Source: Sperchopsis tessellata
Lineage: Eukaryota; Arthropoda; Insecta; Coleoptera; Hydrophilidae
Length of the DNA stretch: 32,342 nucleotides
Direction of reading: 5' to 3'
NCBI GenBank assembly: GCA_033557685.1
Contig: JAWQRN010000277.1
Coordinates: forward strand, 1 to 32,342
In this document: in pieces, positions 9,912 through 18,559 of the stretch
Layout: every line of letters begins with the position of its first letter
Position numbering within the stretch: the first letter of the stretch is position 1
Made by a program: the position numbers and the translations under genes
The notes under the pieces: generated by a model
The model's database searches: none
Told to the model about the DNA's origin: nothing
What the model saw: the letters and a program-made list of their open reading frames with translations, nothing else

Positions 9912-10262
9912 ATGAGCCATGTCGTCATCATCGGATGCAATTCCACTATCAGTTCCCAAATATAACACATCATTTATGCGAAACATAAATAGCATAGGTC
10001 ATATTATCCGGAAGAAAACCCATCACAACTTCTCTGTATCAATAAGAGCCATGTCGACAGTATACGAGGCAATTCTACTATTAGTTTCCAAATCTAACAA
10101 ATTATTTATGCGTAACATATATAACATAAGTTCCAAGATAGTACCCGGAGGAAAACCCATCATACATTGTCTATAACAATAAAAGCCGTGTCGTCAGTAT
10201 ACACGACAATTCTACTATCAGTTTCCAAATCTAACAAATCATTTATTCGTATCACAAATAGC
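9912..10262 (-). repeat. Tandem triplication of the RT YxDD segment (~135-bp units)
   Basis: Three head-to-tail units start at 9915, 10048 and 10185 (anchor GCCATGTCGTC or its variants on the plus strand), giving periods of 133 and 137 bp; the third is partial. Read on the minus strand, each encodes the RT region from GFPPGTIL (motif B) through INDLLDLETDSRI to the catalytic box. The right unit keeps VVYTDDTAFI, the middle one has decayed to SYTVDMALI, and the left one reads ASDDDDMAHI. Only one unit would exist in an ordinary LINE. Confidence 0.85.
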
Positions 10263-11985
10263 ACCCATATTTAATTTTCTTTTTTCTACTTCGATTGTTG
10301 AATATTCCAAATGTCTTCCACGCCGATCGATCCTGTGCCTTACGATGCCAATCTTTCCCTGCTATGATCTTAAAGTCATCCAGCCATCTTTTCTGGGGTC
10401 TGTCAATGCTACGCTTAGTCAGTTTTGATTGCCACAAGATGAATTTTTTGGATCACTCATCTGGAGATTTTCTTGTGACATGGCCTACCCAGCTTCATTT
10501 TAGTTCGATGAACCTGGTGCGTTCCCTTATTTCGATATTCCTCTGCCTGTCTCTTAGGCTAATCCCCAGCATACATCTTTCCATCGGTCGTTGTCTTGTT
10601 TGCAGCTTCTCCGCACTTTTATGCGTGTAATTGCTTCTATTTCATTTGTTAACACCAGAAAAATGTATGCATCGTAAACTTTTTCAAGTGTACTGGTATA
10701 TCTTCATTCTTGAGAACATACTCCAGTCTGCCAAAACCTGCCCATCCCTGCCTAATTCTCTTTCTGATTTCGGCTATTTGGTTCTGTTTCCCTAGTTTTA
10801 TTATATGTTCTAGGTAAATATATTCGTCCACTATTTGTATCTGTTGTTGTTGTAGCGTAAATACTTTGTCACTGTTACTAGACATTATCTTCTTAATTAA
10901 TTTTTAGCCAAATTTCTCTGCTGCTATGTTGAGTTCTTCCAATATTTGTTCATTGAATATCTGTGCGTATTATGACTATATCGTCGGCAAAACGGAGATG
11001 ACTTTTCCATCGATGTTGATTCCTTTTCTGTCCTATTCAAATTCTTGAAAATATTTTTTAGCGCTAGGGAAAATAGCTGGGATCCCTGCCGTACGCCTAA
11101 GACGATTAGTATTTTATTAGAATAGCTGTCATCCTCTAGTTTGATATGCATTGTCGCATCTTGTTATATTCCCCTTATCAGCGTTGTATACCTTGTATTT
11201 ATTCTGGCATCATTTATTGCTCTTAAATGGCCCACAGCTCAATCGAATCGAACAGCTCTGTTGTATTTCTAGCATTTTTCTATGAGAGTCCAGATGGTCT
11301 GCATATGGTTGATTGTGCTAAACCCCATTCGAGAACCCGCCCGCTCTACTGGTTGGTAAAAGTCCAACTGCTTTGTTATTCGGTTGGTCATTATTTTCGT
11401 TAAGATTTTGTATAAGTGGGATAGAACACATATGGGTCTGTAGTTTTCGATACTCGCTTTGTCTCCCTTCGTATACATGAAGATAACCTCGATATTCCTC
11501 AATTGAGTTGATATTTGTCCTAATTCCAGGCTCCTATTTAGCATACGTTTAATAGCGCCTAGTATTGTTTAACCTCTCCCCCCCACTCACAGCGTCTTAG
11601 AGGTAATGCGATCTCCACCCAGTGCTCTACCATTTTCAAATACCATAATGCACTCTCTATTTCTCTTGTAATTTATGAGAATTCCTCGGAGTTCATAGTC
11701 CTTCTTTCTTCATTTCCATATCTGCTAGCATTTCTAAAGTGTACAAATATCTATAGAATTGCTCGATTTTTTCAATTATCCATTGTTTGTCGTTAATTAG
11801 GACGTTGTTATTGCTGCGTATTTGATGGATTCGTGTTTAAATGTCAATAGTCATCTTTTTTCTCAATACTCTCATGTTTTTATTTTCCTCGATTGGGTCG
11901 TGGATGAGCTTTGTGTTATAATTACTGATGTCATTATGACTCTCTTTCTTGACTGCCAATACCTATCATTTTTTAAATTGATTTA
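10263..11985 (-). mobile_element. 5'-truncated RTE-clade retrotransposon nested in the LINE
   Basis: Minus-strand blocks in RTE order: a linker with NYNTKLIHDPIEENKNMRVL (about 11930-11860); fingers at 11544-11269 with LGQISTQLRNIEVI, KGDKASIENYRPI and YKILTKIMTNRI; a palm segment at 11151-10924 with VLGVRQGSQLFSLAL (motif B); a thumb at 10885-10649 with EYIYLEHIIKLGKQNQIAEI and IRQGWAGFGRL; and a C-terminus at 10437-10263 with DRPQKRWLDDF and AGKDWHRKAQDRSAWKT. The FADD box region (about 11020-10985) is frameshifted. There is no endonuclease, so it is 5' truncated, as is usual for LINE insertions. It is a different subfamily from the RTE at 65-2473. Confidence 0.85.
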
Positions 11986-11989
11986 AACA

Positions 11990-12420
11990 AATCCAGAATC
12001 ATACCTCAGATACCACAAAAGTGAGCGATTTTATGAGATTTATTGAATCAAAGGCCCTGGAGAAATCCAAAGACACAGGAGCGCATTAAGAACCAACATC
12101 AAACAAAAACACGGATGTTTTGTGAACATCAAGCATGGCAATTTTAGTACCAATATCCTTCCGAAACCCGTACCGTGTTATTCTTAAAATATTTTATATT
12201 TTAAGACATTGGCCCTTTTAATAAATTTCTCAAAACCCGTTTCAACGTCCCTTAGCAAATATATTTCACTTGATGTTATTCTACACGATTTTAAAATGGG
12301 AAGAACTGACTGTTTAAATGCAAAAGGATCTACACCAGACATACTGGATAATAAAATGTTATATTTAAAATCTTACAAAACGATTAATCTCTCTGAGTAG
12401 GTAAATGTTCAGTTTAGGTC
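11990..12420 (-). pseudogene. LINE RT finger region and palm motif A, broken
   Basis: The minus strand reads VLPILKSCRITSSEIYLLRD and then GFEKFIKRANVL (about 12310-12190), followed by GFGRI/RKDIGTKIAMLDV (about 12165-12120) and VSLDFSRAFDSIN (12078-12041). These match the order V-IFKSG, NYRPISLL, KIFEK, FR---ST--A, and LDFSKAFDSI of Jockey-superfamily RTs. Several stops are present. It is continuous, across the nested RTE, with the YxDD repeats at 9912-10262. The plus-strand 63-codon frame at 12209-12400 is a shadow. Confidence 0.6.
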
Positions 12421-13181
12421 AGGGGATAGAAAATCGTCAAAAAATTTGATATGTTTTTATTGACTTACAGAACATGTGACTACTTGAGGGTGAATTCTAT
12501 ATCCAGTAATATGATACCACTTACTCCCAATTACGCAATAAAATTTCGCCAGAATCAACACAACTATCTGTATCATATTAACCCATCTTAATTTAACTAG
12601 CAGTAGTAACAAAGGTAGTACACAGATTTTTGTCATATTATTCTCAAAACTATACATTCGCTTTACAAAATGTATTCCTAATCATTGATTACTCCCCTGT
12701 GATGAATCGATATCTTACTTGATACATGTTTACTATACTCAGACTATCTGACCTGCAAGAACAACATGTTTGTGATACTAGTTTCGAGTTTCAAATTAGA
12801 AATAAACTCCCAAGCCATTTAGAAATATTTCATCTTCTTTTATGTTCATTGCACCCAGGGAGTCGATTATTAGGTTTCTGGGTTTATCTCAATAATCTAA
12901 GCCAAAACTTATCCATATCTACATACCGAAATTATAATGTAATTACAGAGGGGATAAATCTTTATTATCAACTACATATTTGCACCAAACTTGTAACCTC
13001 ATTTTAAAACAAGTGTAAACAAGATTTTGCATATCTTCAGATTAGTGTAACAATAGGTTAAACGAGGCAAAAACTTGCAAATTACCTCAATCATATAAAC
13101 ATCTAACTGTCATATATGACCCAAGTACCGATCGTTGAATTATAGAGTGAAGGAAAACTTTTTTGAGTATGAGTTTTATTT
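12421..13181. other. AT-rich interval, no gene seen
   Basis: Frames at 12657-12457 (minus, hydrophobic) and 12726-13007 (plus, 93 codons) show no family motif. The piggyBac left end should lie at the right side of this interval, but I could not recognise a terminal inverted repeat with a flanking TTAA. Confidence 0.45.
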
Positions 13182-13775
13182 ATGAAAATAACAATAAGGG
13201 CAAGAAAATTTCTGAGTGAGGAGGAGATGGCATATATATTTACAAATCAGTGCGACAATAACGATGAAGCTTCTGAAAAAGAAAATCAGTCAGACAATGC
13301 ATATGTAGACAATGCTCATCAACCAAGTGCTACAGTGCAAGCGATACAATCTATTCAGATAGTCCTATCGGAAGGCAAGATTAAAAATTGGACGAAAGAT
13401 CCATATTCACAAGTAGTGCAAATATTTTACAAATTTCACCCGATTCTGCTAGGTACAGCATTGCAAGGGTCCAGGATACAAAATCTGCATATCAACAAAT
13501 TTTGAATAGTTCCCTGAAAAATATCATTTTGAAAATTATTAATATTTAAGTCCGCATATTACATTATAAGTATCCATAGATGTGCTAAAATTAGCTAGTG
13601 TTACAAATCTACTAAAAATGTATAGAATAAGTGATCAGCTAGCTACTATAAGATATTTTTGGGCAATTGGGTATAAATACTACCAAAATTGTACAATGCT
13701 GTAAAACACGTGACAGTAGAAGAATATAATTGGTTGGCTTTAGTGGTCGTTGTACGTTCAAGCAATACATTCCAA
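13182..13775 (+). pseudogene. piggyBac-like transposase, N-terminal part before the LINE insertion
   Basis: A 107-codon frame (13182-13505) starts MKITIRARKFLSEEEMAYIF, then an acidic low-complexity stretch, then GKIKNWTKDPYSQVV. That is the usual piggyBac N-terminus: a LTEEEI-like start, an Asp/Glu-rich region, then a W-K-PP motif. The middle (13505-13725) is degraded. Just before the LINE, 13735-13774 reads LVGFSGRCTFKQYIP, the highly conserved GR-PF-QYIP block. The open frame that starts at 13750 crosses the junction in another frame and is a chimera of piggyBac and LINE sequence, not a gene. Confidence 0.75.
13764..13775. repeat. Target-site duplication, left copy (R1-clade LINE)
   Basis: AATACATTCCAA, repeated identically at 16325-16336 immediately after the LINE's terminal A run. 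It lies within the piggyBac motif QYIPNKP. Confidence 0.9.
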
Positions 13776-13995
13776 GGAAAAAGCTATTTTAGCATGCGAT
13801 TTCAACGCAATATCTCCTCAGTGGGGCATGAAGTTAACAGAAAACAGGGGAAAAATGATCACTGAATATGTGACGCAGGAGGATCTATCAATTATAAATC
13901 AAGGAGACAAACCGACTCGAGTGCAACTCCATCTTCGATCTGATGAAAACGACTACGGATATCAGAAAATAAATTATACAATTGGAAGTAAGTGA
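13776..13995 (+). pseudogene. R1-clade endonuclease domain, C-terminal fragment
   Basis: Begins at the truncation point with KAILACDFNAISPQWG, then ENRGKM, then LSIINQGDKPTR. This matches the LINE endonuclease blocks GDFNA-S--WG, RG--L and L-I-N-G--PT. The Asp and Asn of DFNA are present; the Gly before them is Cys. The final IDLT--S block is not evident. The stop is at 13993-13995. Everything N-terminal of this motif is missing because of 5' truncation. Confidence 0.85.
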
Positions 13996-14224
13996 TATGT
14001 AAACCCTCAGTGAACTTAATTATATTATTTTCGGAGTTGTAGAAATGACGCACAATCTCCAAAGGGTAAGGCAGAATGACCAGGGATTGAATGTGAGAAA
14101 ATTGGTTGAGAAAACTAAATCAGGCCATAGAGCAAATCACGAGTGCTGAAAAAAAGTACGACTGCGACAGGATTTTCCTCCACGCTGAGAAAAATCTGTG
14201 ATCAATCCATGCCGAAAAAGAAGA

Positions 14225-14880
14225 ACGTTAAACGAAGTCAACCAGTCTATTTGTGGAACGACGAAATCTCTGAAATACGAAATTAGTGCATTAAGAAGAA
14301 GAGCCGCTACGGAGAGAACCCTACCTGCAGAACGATTATTTTTGTGAGAAGCTTATAGAGAAACAAAAGAAAAGACAAAAATAACATCAGAAAGGTTAAA
14401 AGAGAAAGATGGAATACCATATGTGAGGACATAGACCATGATATCTGGGGAGATGGGTATAAAATACTAAAAAAATTAACTGGCCTCCACCAAGACCGCA
14501 ACTGATGATGGAAGCAATGGAGAGAGTTGCATTACATCGCTTTCCGCAACCCAAATCAGTGATATTCAACCGTGATAGATGTGTAACGTTTGTAGAATTC
14601 ACCACCGACGAGTTAAATGCGACATACAAAACACTAAAAAACAATAAAGCACCAAGACCAGGAAATATCCCTCCTAAAATAGTAAAACATTTAGCACTTA
14701 ATAAGCCGGAATACGTACTTGCAACTTACAAAGGGTTGGCAACTAGAGGAACATTCCCAAAATATTAGAAACGCGCTACACTAGTACTATTAAGAAAAAA
14801 GGCAAACCTGTCAGAAACTCTAGTTCCTATAGACCAATGTGTCTTTTGGACATAGAAGGCAAGTTGTTCGAACAACTTAC
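14225..14880 (+). pseudogene. R1-clade pre-RT linker and RT finger region
   Basis: The plus strand shows PVYLWNDEIS (about 14243), then a frame-shifted REKWNTICEDIDHDIWGDGY (about 14402-14460), the linker motif W---C--ID-DPWG-AYK of this clade. The open piece 14505-14768 follows, with TTDELNATYKTLKNNKAP and GNIPPKIVKHL, then GTFPKY. One stop (where family members have the Trp of WK-A) is followed by RATLVLLRKKGKPV and SSSYRPMCLLDIEGKLFEQL to about 14880. The RT palm with its YADD box is absent: the next recognisable sequence belongs to the far C-terminus. Antisense frames at 14307-14644 are shadows. Confidence 0.85.
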
Positions 14881-14914
14881 ACTAATAAGACACCCATGGA
14901 CAATTGACATATAG

Positions 14915-15080
14915 CTTCATCCGAAACATCCGAGCTTGGATTGACAGACCGTATGGCGAGGTAGACTATTACCTGACTCACGCCTTCTCGGATCATGGAT
15001 GCCTTCGAAGATACCTCCACTATCGTAAAAGAGTAATGAATGTACCTACTGTGAAGAGGTAGATGATGTAGAACATACGC
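14915..15080 (+). pseudogene. R1-clade C-terminal region, first part, up to the PLE insertion
   Basis: Reads IRAWIDRPYGEVDYYLTHAF and SDHGCLRRYLHYRKR, matching the block I---PWI-R-HGE-----TQ-LTGHG-F--YL. It then reads ECTYCEEVDDVEHT (15041-15080 after a frame shift), the first half of the C-terminal zinc knuckle C-x2-C-x7-H. The PLE insertion begins right after the His-Thr codons, and the missing fourth ligand lies at 15967 onward. Confidence 0.85.
15069..15080. repeat. Target-site duplication, left copy (PLE)
   Basis: TAGAACATACGC, repeated identically at 15955-15966, on either side of the Penelope-like insertion and inside the LINE zinc-knuckle codons. Confidence 0.9.
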
Positions 15081-15324
15081 CAGAAATATCAGAAAATATA
15101 AAATTCGATGTATTGTGGATAATATTAATGATTTAAAAAATAAAAAAAATATTGTCGTTATACAATTTTTTTATTATATACATAATATTGCTCAAGCTAA
15201 CAATAGAATACAGCTATTAGCGAAATGCAAAACAGTTAATTAAAACTTCAATCCTATCTCTTGAGTTAGTGAAGGCAACAACACAACTAACCGGAGACAC
15301 CAGACCTACCAACTGCAGGGCGAG

Positions 15325-15401
15325 AAATGTGTTCCTTATACCGTGTGTCAAAGGAACGTCTAGTCTGCCCAACATACTCTGCTCCACACCCCCAGAGCAG
15401 G
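15325..15401 (-). pseudogene. PLE GIY-YIG endonuclease, left half of the palindrome
   Basis: The minus strand reads GAEYVGQTRRSFDTRYKEHI without a stop, the same domain segment as at 15424-15500 and better preserved (YVGQT intact). After KEHI it jumps to PAVGRSGV, which corresponds to the sequence at 15735 onward in the other half, showing the internal deletion. Confidence 0.75.
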
Positions 15402-15423
15402 AAAACCAACAATGGGGTGTATC

Positions 15424-15735
15424 TCCTGCTCTGTGGGTTCGGAGCAGATTATGTTGGGTAAACTGGACGTTCTTTTAACACACGGCATAAAGAACACATT
15501 CACTGTATCAAATACACCACTGATGATTCTAGGTTCGCCAGCCATGTTGTGTCCTGAAGTCATGAACACAATCCTAATAACCCTATAATCCTTTATAGAT
15601 ATCCCAAGGGAAGAAATTGAATGCTGCCGAATGTCTTAAAATATATCTCAGCAGCCAATCCATTACTATTTTTAACCTCAGCGAATCCCATAATTTCACC
15701 TACAATGTGAAAATTATCCCCATTAGACCAATTCT
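15424..15735 (+). pseudogene. PLE GIY-YIG endonuclease, right half of the palindrome
   Basis: The plus strand reads GADYVG, a stop, then TGRSFNTRHKEHIHCIKYTT (about 15438-15505), then SRFASHVVS and SHEHNPNN. This is the second half of the GIY-YIG motif (CG--YVGQTGR-F--R-KEH) and the following F--H------H- block of Penelope-type nucleases. The first half of the domain and the RT are missing, because the copy starts at the palindrome centre. The remaining sequence to 15735 is frame-shifted. Confidence 0.75.
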
Positions 15736-15860
15736 TCTTCCTGCAGTTGGTAGGTCTGGTAACACCGGTTAGTTGTGTTATTGCCTTCACTAACTCAGAA
15801 GGTATGATTGCAGTTTTAATTAATTGTTTTGCAAGTCGCTAATTGCTGAATTGTGTTTTT

Positions 15861-15894
15861 ACTTGATAATGACCTACTGTGGTCGAAACCGGCA
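15861..15894 (+). ncRNA. Decayed hammerhead-like motif in the PLE terminal repeat
   Basis: Reads TTGATAAT, then the perfect 4-bp stem GACC/GGTC with loop TACTGT, then GAAACCGG. This resembles a minimal type I hammerhead (CUGAUGA, stem II, GAAA, very short stem III). PLE terminal repeats are known to carry such ribozymes. C3 and G8 of the core are altered and the GGUC cleavage context reads GGCAC, so activity is not expected. Confidence 0.5.
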
Positions 15895-15954
15895 CGCAAT
15901 ATTATGTATATAATAAAAAACCTTGTGGAACGACAAAATTTTATTTTTATTTTA

Positions 15955-15966
15955 TAGAACATACGC
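15955..15966. repeat. Target-site duplication, right copy (PLE)
   Basis: TAGAACATACGC, identical to 15069-15080. After one copy is dropped the LINE frame continues without a gap. Confidence 0.9.
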
Positions 15967-16142
15967 TTTTCGTATGCTCCAGATGGAATGAAGCCAGAAG
16001 AATTTACACTAGAGCATCTGCAAGGGCATTCACTGCAGAAAACATGACAGAAAGATTAGTCACGTCAGAAGAAACCCGGAAAAGGACTTACTGCTTTGTA
16101 AGAGAAATGATCGTGTCCAAAGAAAAATATAGCTGTAAATGA
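15955..16142 (+). pseudogene. R1-clade C-terminal region, second part, after the PLE
   Basis: Reads IEHTLFVCSRWNEARRIY, then TAENMTERLVTSEETRKRTY and CFVREMIVSKEKYSCK followed by a stop. The first residues repeat EHT because of the 12-bp duplication. Cys of FVCSRW is the fourth zinc ligand (H-x4-C). The final block T-EN----L-SE-------V--I---KE is characteristic of the C-terminus of R1-type ORF2. Confidence 0.85.
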
Positions 16143-16324
16143 TGGACATATTTATCTACCATGAGTAGAAAACAGTCATTACATTGAAGAAATGCAAACG
16201 TGGTCCCAGTGTGATGAGAGAGATGAAAGGGGGGAATAGTTTTAGCTGGTAGGAATCCGCCACCCCCCGTTGATACAGGTTGGCGGGGGTCTTATGTATG
16301 ATTTCCCATACTCCACGAAAAAAA

Positions 16325-16336
16325 AATACATTCCAA
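16325..16336. repeat. Target-site duplication, right copy (R1-clade LINE)
   Basis: AATACATTCCAA, identical to 13764-13775. Its first two A residues are ambiguous with the poly(A) tail (16318-16326). Confidence 0.9.
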
Positions 16337-16760
16337 ACAAACCAGAAAAATATGGAATGCAAATATGACCACTATTTGCTACAGTAAATATCCATGTGTA
16401 CACGGAATGCGAGTTATTTAAGAACTTAGCTACGGAATTAGAGGACAGAATGTAATTTGTGATATTTTTTATATTATACAGATGTTGCTCAAAATAAATC
16501 GTATCATATTAGATACGGCTAGGTGTAATAAACCTGAATAGCCTGTGATGGGAATAAATAAGGATATACTTACCTCGTATCTTATATTTTACTTGGGATA
16601 CAAGGATAAAAACGTAGCCCTGTTGTGTACAATCCACACAAGGACGCAAATAAACGACATAGATGACAAAAGGCCGCAAATTATACTTGATTATAATTCT
16701 ACTCCATGTAATGCACTATTATCCCTATTGCAAGAATTGAATTTTGTTTAAAGTTATTTC
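16325..16760 (+). pseudogene. piggyBac-like transposase, continuation after the LINE insertion
   Basis: From the duplicated target site onward, the plus strand reads QYIPNKPEKYGMQI (16325-16365), continuing exactly the frame interrupted at 13775. Further blocks follow in order: ARCNKPE (about 16517), then a 68-codon frame (16545-16751) with YLGYKDKNVALLCTIHT and KRPQIILDYNSTP. These correspond to the family's K--V-LLST-H and KP--I-DYN-TKGGVD blocks. The GGVD catalytic Asp is not recognisable after NST. Sequence beyond 16760 is too degraded, and no TTAA-flanked terminal repeat was identified. Confidence 0.8.
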
Positions 16761-18039
16761 AGTTTGAATTTTGTTATATGTAAGAAATCACTTCGTTATA
16801 ATGCAAGAACTGTTGGGGTTATTTAGATCTGACTTCAAAGTATCGGCTTACTTTGACCTGAAGGAATCCAAGTGAATATTTTCGGTAAGGACAACAGTAG
16901 GGCCTTTCTAAGAAATATAAAATACCGTGAATTTTGACTGGTCGATTTTCTGTATTTATAAATTGACAACTTCTAAACAACGATTCTCCCAGATTAAAAG
17001 CACTCCTTGTTTATTTAAGAACAATATATAATATAGTATTGAATCGAAAATACTATCTGAAAATTAACCTAATAAAAAATGTATATACCTTTCTTATTTA
17101 GATGTCTGTTCTTAAAAGCAAGTTTTTAAACTGTTTACGGATAGAAACATGCGACCCGAGGGTAGAATAAAATCAAATAAACTTCTAGGTCAAGCTAAGT
17201 TAAAAGGTTTTATCTAACTTGTTGTCGTAGATTCCGACACGCTATTTACTTTTTTGCGGTCCAAAACATGTCCGTCTAAACGCTCTCTAAAGTTCCAGAC
17301 CCGGTTACATGAAGGGAAGTTTAGTGCAGTACATTTCAATTTGCTACAGCGTAACAGATTTGCTTGACACTACAAAATGTCGGCTCACGTCAAATTAAAA
17401 ACTAATATTGAGGCAACACCCTATTCACCACTATTGCACTAGGGTTTGACAATCTGGGAAGTAACTTTGCAACGAATGTTTCATTCTAAAAGTCACCTTA
17501 TTCTTAGGAATGAATTTGTTGTAAATATTTAAAATCTATAAATAGAGAAATTGATACCTAAGTAAATGAACTAGAAGAAATTAGATCAGTAATCCCTATG
17601 AACTGGTCACAAATTTTTGTACAAGGCACACTCAGTGAATTGAAAAAGTTATAACGATATTTTAAATCTTGGTATACAATTTTTTAATTTAGAATTGTTA
17701 GATTCATTTGAACTCTACCAATTAGTAAAATTTGCGCTATCGAGTATTTTACATGAAATTAATGAATAATCATATTTTCTACAAGGTTGGATAATCTGAC
17801 TGAATTTAATGGAACAGTGGTTTCTCGGTTTAGGGCTCAATTTGCACTCTATCGAAAAATTAAATTCGATGTTAGTTAATATTTCGCTTCTGACAGTGAA
17901 TGTATTTTGGAGCGCTGATGTAACTCAAGTAATATCAAATTCTTTAGATATCACTTACTTAATATTCTAAACACATTTAAAAAATATGTTTTGGTTTTTC
18001 ACCTTGGTTTTGTATGACATAAAAATATCCTCCGCTGAT
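16761..18039. other. AT-rich interval, no gene seen
   Basis: Probably contains the rest of the piggyBac element at its left side, unrecognisable by eye. No ORF, RNA gene or repeat could be supported. Confidence 0.5.
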
Positions 18040-18350
18040 TTAATTGCCATTGGTATGGTGTCTCCTTGTCTAACACCTTCTTGACTACAAAATATTTTTC
18101 ATTCTGAATTAGTTGTATGTTAGGTAGATGGAATACCATTTTGGACTAAATCTTTACTAACTGCATATATCTTGATCTAGTCAAATGCTTTCCCGTAATC
18201 TAAGAAGCATCTAAATATCAATTCGCGCACCGTGTGAATAACCTTTCAAAAACCAGGCTGTTATTTGGGTAGGTACCAACCAAATAAGGTATGTAAAGCG
18301 ATTCGTAATTATTTTGGTAAATACCTTATAAACCACACATATGAGGCTGA
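18040..18350 (-). pseudogene. RTE fragment, same family as 65-2473
   Basis: A minus-strand RT piece in broken frames: GLYKVFTKIITNRF and LVPTQITAWFLKGYSHG (about 18345-18240), a KAFD-like block around 18190, and a VRQGDTIP-like block near 18060. The nucleotide sequence aligns with 600-900 and 1200-1280 of the left RTE (shared GTCTCCTTGTCTAACAC and GTCAAATGCTTTC). It is more decayed than that copy and has deletions. The 77-codon plus-strand frame at 18265-18498 is a shadow. Confidence 0.75.
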
Positions 18351-18559
18351 ATCTCGAGCTTATTTCGAGATATTCAGAAGTGTCAAGTTTAGTATTATTG
18401 CCTTAAACCTAGGCTCAAACTCAAATATCGACATTTGTGTCGAGCCTGAGGCGCAAGTTTCAAAATGTGAGGCCTATTGCAATGAGGATCTACCTTAATC
18501 ATAATATCTAGCGAGGGTCACTTGATATCTGCTTCGATTATAAAATTCCATTCAATTCA

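Larger units (their letters stand above)
9243..12420 (-). mobile_element. Jockey/CR1-superfamily LINE, split by a nested RTE
   Basis: On the minus strand RT motifs appear in the right order but in two blocks. Fingers and motif A lie at about 12420-11990. The GxPQG-to-YxDD region, thumb and C-terminus lie at 10262-9243. Between them sits an RTE fragment of another clade in the same orientation (10263-11985). The natural reading is insertion of the RTE into the older LINE. The 5' part (endonuclease) is missing to the right, and the outer limits are approximate. Confidence 0.7.
15081..15954. mobile_element. Palindromic Penelope-like element, two inverted 3' ends
   Basis: An 874-bp insert built as a fold-back. 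The inner arms 15325-15401 and 15424-15500 are reverse complements (for example CTGCTC...TATGTTGGG on one strand and CCCAACATA...GAGCAG on the other) around a spacer of about 22 bp. The outer arms, about 15136-15325 and 15735-15954, are also reverse complements: both contain TTATTATATACATAATATTG in opposite sense, and CCTACCAACTGCAG / CTGCAGTTGGTAGG. The right half lacks nothing between its arms, whereas the left half lacks about 235 bp corresponding to 15500-15735. Both halves code for the same GIY-YIG domain in opposite directions. Confidence 0.85.
13776..16324 (+). mobile_element. 5'-truncated R1-clade LINE inserted in the piggyBac gene
   Basis: The LINE starts abruptly inside the endonuclease (13776) and ends in a 9-A run, flanked by 12-bp TSDs, the signature of target-primed reverse transcription. 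Without the nested PLE (15081-15954) it is about 1.66 kb. Order: end of endonuclease, pre-RT linker, RT fingers, a large deletion that removes the RT palm, the C-terminal region with zinc knuckle, a stop at 16140-16142, and a 3' UTR with a GC-rich patch (about 16230-16295, GGAATCCGCCACCCCCC). A 3' UTR patch like this fits R1-type elements. R1-clade LINEs are best known from arthropods. Confidence 0.9.

Noticed and set aside
13750..13995. Apparently intact 81-codon gene with an ATG
   Set aside because: It crosses the insertion junction: the first eight codons are out-of-frame piggyBac DNA and the rest is the truncated R1 endonuclease.
14307..14644. Two minus-strand ORFs (64 and 82 codons) opposite the R1 LINE
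   Set aside because: They are shadows of the plus-strand LINE reading frame, which carries the recognisable motifs.
15269..15569. Two overlapping 69-codon ORFs of similar sequence on opposite strands
   Set aside because: Their similarity is caused by the DNA palindrome of the PLE; the GIY-YIG motif lies in different frames.
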